Source: an uncultured Propionibacteriaceae bacterium (GTDB lineage Bacteria; Actinomycetota; Actinomycetes; Propionibacteriales; Propionibacteriaceae). Taken from it: DNA of 32,553 nt. The stretch covers positions 1-32,553 of the forward strand of contig CAMCJC010000001.1 in assembly GCA_945875065.1 (NCBI GenBank), read 5' to 3'. A program made the position numbers and the translations under genes. The notes beneath the pieces are model-generated. The model searched no databases. It was not told the DNA's origin and saw nothing but the letters and a program-made list of their open reading frames with translations. This document shows, piece by piece, positions 31,021-32,553 of this stretch (its first letter is position 1; every line of letters starts with the position of its first letter).

Positions 31021-32553
31021 AGGACGTGACGTCGACGACGCCGATGGCGCCGCGCTCGGCGTCGAGGAATGCGTGATCGACGACCGTGTAATGACCAGCC
31101 TCGGGGAACGTGAGTTCGACGAAGCCGCCTTGGGCCGCTTCAAGCCCGAGGGCCTGCGATCCACCCCCGGTGTGCCCGAAGGCATCGACACGATCCTTGA
31201 GCTGGTAGCCACCCTCGAAATAGACGGTGTCGAACTGAGCGCCGACGATGTGGAAGCTGGTGCTGAGGTTCGGCCCTACGGCTAGGACCCAGAACCGGAC
31301 CTTCTCGCCCACCTTCGCTCGGAACGGCTGTTGCACGTACTGGAAGGCGACGCCGTTGAATGTCGCGTAGTCCGGTTCCAGTGTCTGGGCGCCAGCGGAG
31401 TCGACGTCTGCCGCCGTGTCTGCGCTGCCACCGGTCCCGTCGGCGACATAAGCCTCGGAAGCGACGACGACGTACTCCCGATCGACCTGCGGTAGCCCTT
31501 CCTTCGGCTCGACGATCACGGCGCCGTGCATACCGGCGGCAATGTGAGACGAGATTGGCGCGGTGCCGCAGTGGTACATCCAAATGCCTGCGCGCTCGGC
31601 GGTGAACCGGTAGACGAGTGACTCGCCTGGCGCGATCGTGCGCATCGGCCCGTCGGGCGCGAGATTGCTGGCGTGGAAATCAATCGAGTGCCCGATCGAC
31701 CCGTCATTGATGAGCGTGATCTCGAACACGTCTCCGACGCGCCCCCGCAGCGTGGGGCCGACCGGGCCGCCGTTGAACGTCCACCGCCGCTGCCACACCC
31801 CTGGTGCGACCTCCAACGGTACCTCCTTCACGCGCATCTCGACGCGGTGCACGGTATCGTCGACCGGCTTCGGGGCCACCGGGTCGACGGTGGTCTGGAG
31901 GGTGGCGGAGTCTGCCTGGGCCGGCGCGTGACCGTGTCCGGCCGGTGCCGCGCCATCCCCAGAGACCTTGAGTGTGAACGTCATGCCCGCCTGGTGGTGT
32001 CCGACGACGGTGCACCAGCCCTCGGCGCTTTCCCCGACGATGCCCAGATCCAGCTCGGCGTTCTCGCCGACCGCAAGGCGCGGCGTGGTTTGCCCGAGGA
32101 GAGTTAGATCATGGACGGTCTTGGAGTCAGCGTTGCTGAGCTCAATGACGACGCGATCGCCCGCCGCGACCTCAGCCGCATCCGGCACGAACCGCATGTC
32201 CTGCGCGGTGACCTGGACACGGACTGTGTTTCCCGTCGGCGTCACCTGCTTTCCGCCAGCGGAGCCGCCGACGGCCAACGGATCGAGGCCGACGCCGATC
32301 GTGACCGCGACCGTTAAGGCCATTACCCCCGCCAGGAACCCGGATGCGGTCATCGCCGAAGGGCGCTCAGCAACCTTGACAGGCTTGGCGGCCTCGCCCT
32401 CGGCCGCGATCGCCTTACGCTCGGCGATGGCCGCCCTGATTCCCTTGATCATCAGGGGCAAGAACAGTCCAGCCGAGGCGACGCCGACCGTCGCGGATGC
32501 CCCTTTCACCAGAGCTGGTGTGGGTGTGAGGACTAGCAGGAGGGCGCCATTGA
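31019..32553 (-). CDS. nirK: Membrane-fused copper nitrite reductase-like multicopper protein (5' end outside the window)
   Basis: The frame is open to the right edge, and GTG 32509 is preceded in frame by hydrophobic codons, so the visible 511 codons are only the C-terminal part. It holds a membrane helix (about 32500-32450) and another (about 32335-32260), then a cupredoxin domain (about 32230-31950) with type 1 copper ligands His (TVHDLTL), Cys and His (GWCTVVGHHQAGM). Two NirK cupredoxin domains follow, with HSIDFHAS, the type 2/type 1 pair in MYHC, His and Met in SSHIAAGMHGA, and type 2 ligands in FHIVGAQFD and VVDHAFLDA. All expected copper ligands are seen. NirK reduces nitrite to NO; the extra cupredoxin probably supplies electrons. 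A nitrite role is likely but other multicopper chemistry is possible. Confidence 0.83.
   Translation of the reverse strand, partial: NGALLLVLTPTPALVKGASATVGVASAGLFLPLMIKGIRAAIAERKAIAAEGEAAKPVKVAERPSAMTASGFLAGVMALTVAVTIGVGLDPLAVGGSAGGKQVTPTGNTVRVQVTAQDMRFVPDAAEVAAGDRVVIELSNADSKTVHDLTLLGQTTPRLAVGENAELDLGIVGESAEGWCTVVGHHQAGMTFTLKVSGDGAAPAGHGHAPAQADSATLQTTVDPVAPKPVDDTVHRVEMRVKEVPLEVAPGVWQRRWTFNGGPVGPTLRGRVGDVFEITLINDGSIGHSIDFHASNLAPDGPMRTIAPGESLVYRFTAERAGIWMYHCGTAPISSHIAAGMHGAVIVEPKEGLPQVDREYVVVASEAYVADGTGGSADTAADVDSAGAQTLEPDYATFNGVAFQYVQQPFRAKVGEKVRFWVLAVGPNLSTSFHIVGAQFDTVYFEGGYQLKDRVDAFGHTGGGSQALGLEAAQGGFVELTFPEAGHYTVVDHAFLDAERGAIGVVDVTS

Noticed and set aside
1..32553. CRISPR array, rRNA or insertion sequence
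   Set aside because: No regularly spaced direct repeats, transposase-like proteins or rRNA-like sequence were seen anywhere.

Overview
The window is GC-rich, with dense, often overlapping genes, frequent GTG starts and several start codons that sit where a transcript should begin. The gene content points to an actinobacterium: a DUF6049 gene followed by MurJ fused to a pseudokinase (as in Rv3909-Rv3910), an actinobacterial Tad/Flp locus ending in a membrane LysM-BTAD protein, a YkoE-type thiamine transporter under a TPP riboswitch, and a membrane-fused copper nitrite reductase. I cannot name a genus. A propionibacterium-like relative is a guess.

Layout. 1-78: signal peptide of a secreted protein cut by the left edge, behind a 380-base gap. 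459-4896 (minus): a two-gene PTS operon, an EIIA-HPr-EI fusion followed by a Bgl-type EIIBC, so the whole phosphorelay from PEP to sugar is in two polypeptides. 5103-12423 (plus): a Tad/Flp secretion operon (CpaB-like, CpaE-like, TadA, TadB, TadC, a very small Flp-like pilin, LysM-BTAD protein). 12433-15378 (minus): thiamine/HMP ECF transporter (YkoE S-component plus an ATPase-ATPase-EcfT fusion) with a TPP riboswitch. 15463-21064 (plus): DUF6049 protein and MurJ-pseudokinase, probably from a leaderless promoter. 21088-21969: PpsR/PDRP. 21959-23505 (minus): a CDF metal transporter and, upstream of it, a membrane-anchored protein that resembles the GroEL apical domain. 23618-23690: tRNA-Lys(UUU), overlapped antisense by the end of a TetR gene. 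24331-25850: an MDR oxidoreductase divergent from TetR and a decayed 2,5-diketogluconate-reductase-like pseudogene. 25889-29252 (minus): amylosucrase and a patatin-like phospholipase. 29636-30982 (plus): exported protein with four SH3b repeats and an M15-like peptidase domain. 31019-32553 (minus): NirK-type multicopper protein running off the right edge.

Most genes belong to recognised families. The most unusual item is the GroEL-apical-like membrane protein at 22912-23505. Next come the LysM-BTAD protein closing a Tad locus that lacks TadE/F and a prepilin peptidase, the repeated hexamer-N6-start arrangement suggesting leaderless mRNAs, and the TetR reading frame that ends inside a tRNA gene. 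I found no CRISPR array, insertion sequence, rRNA or origin. All assignments come from reading motifs by eye; no database search was run.
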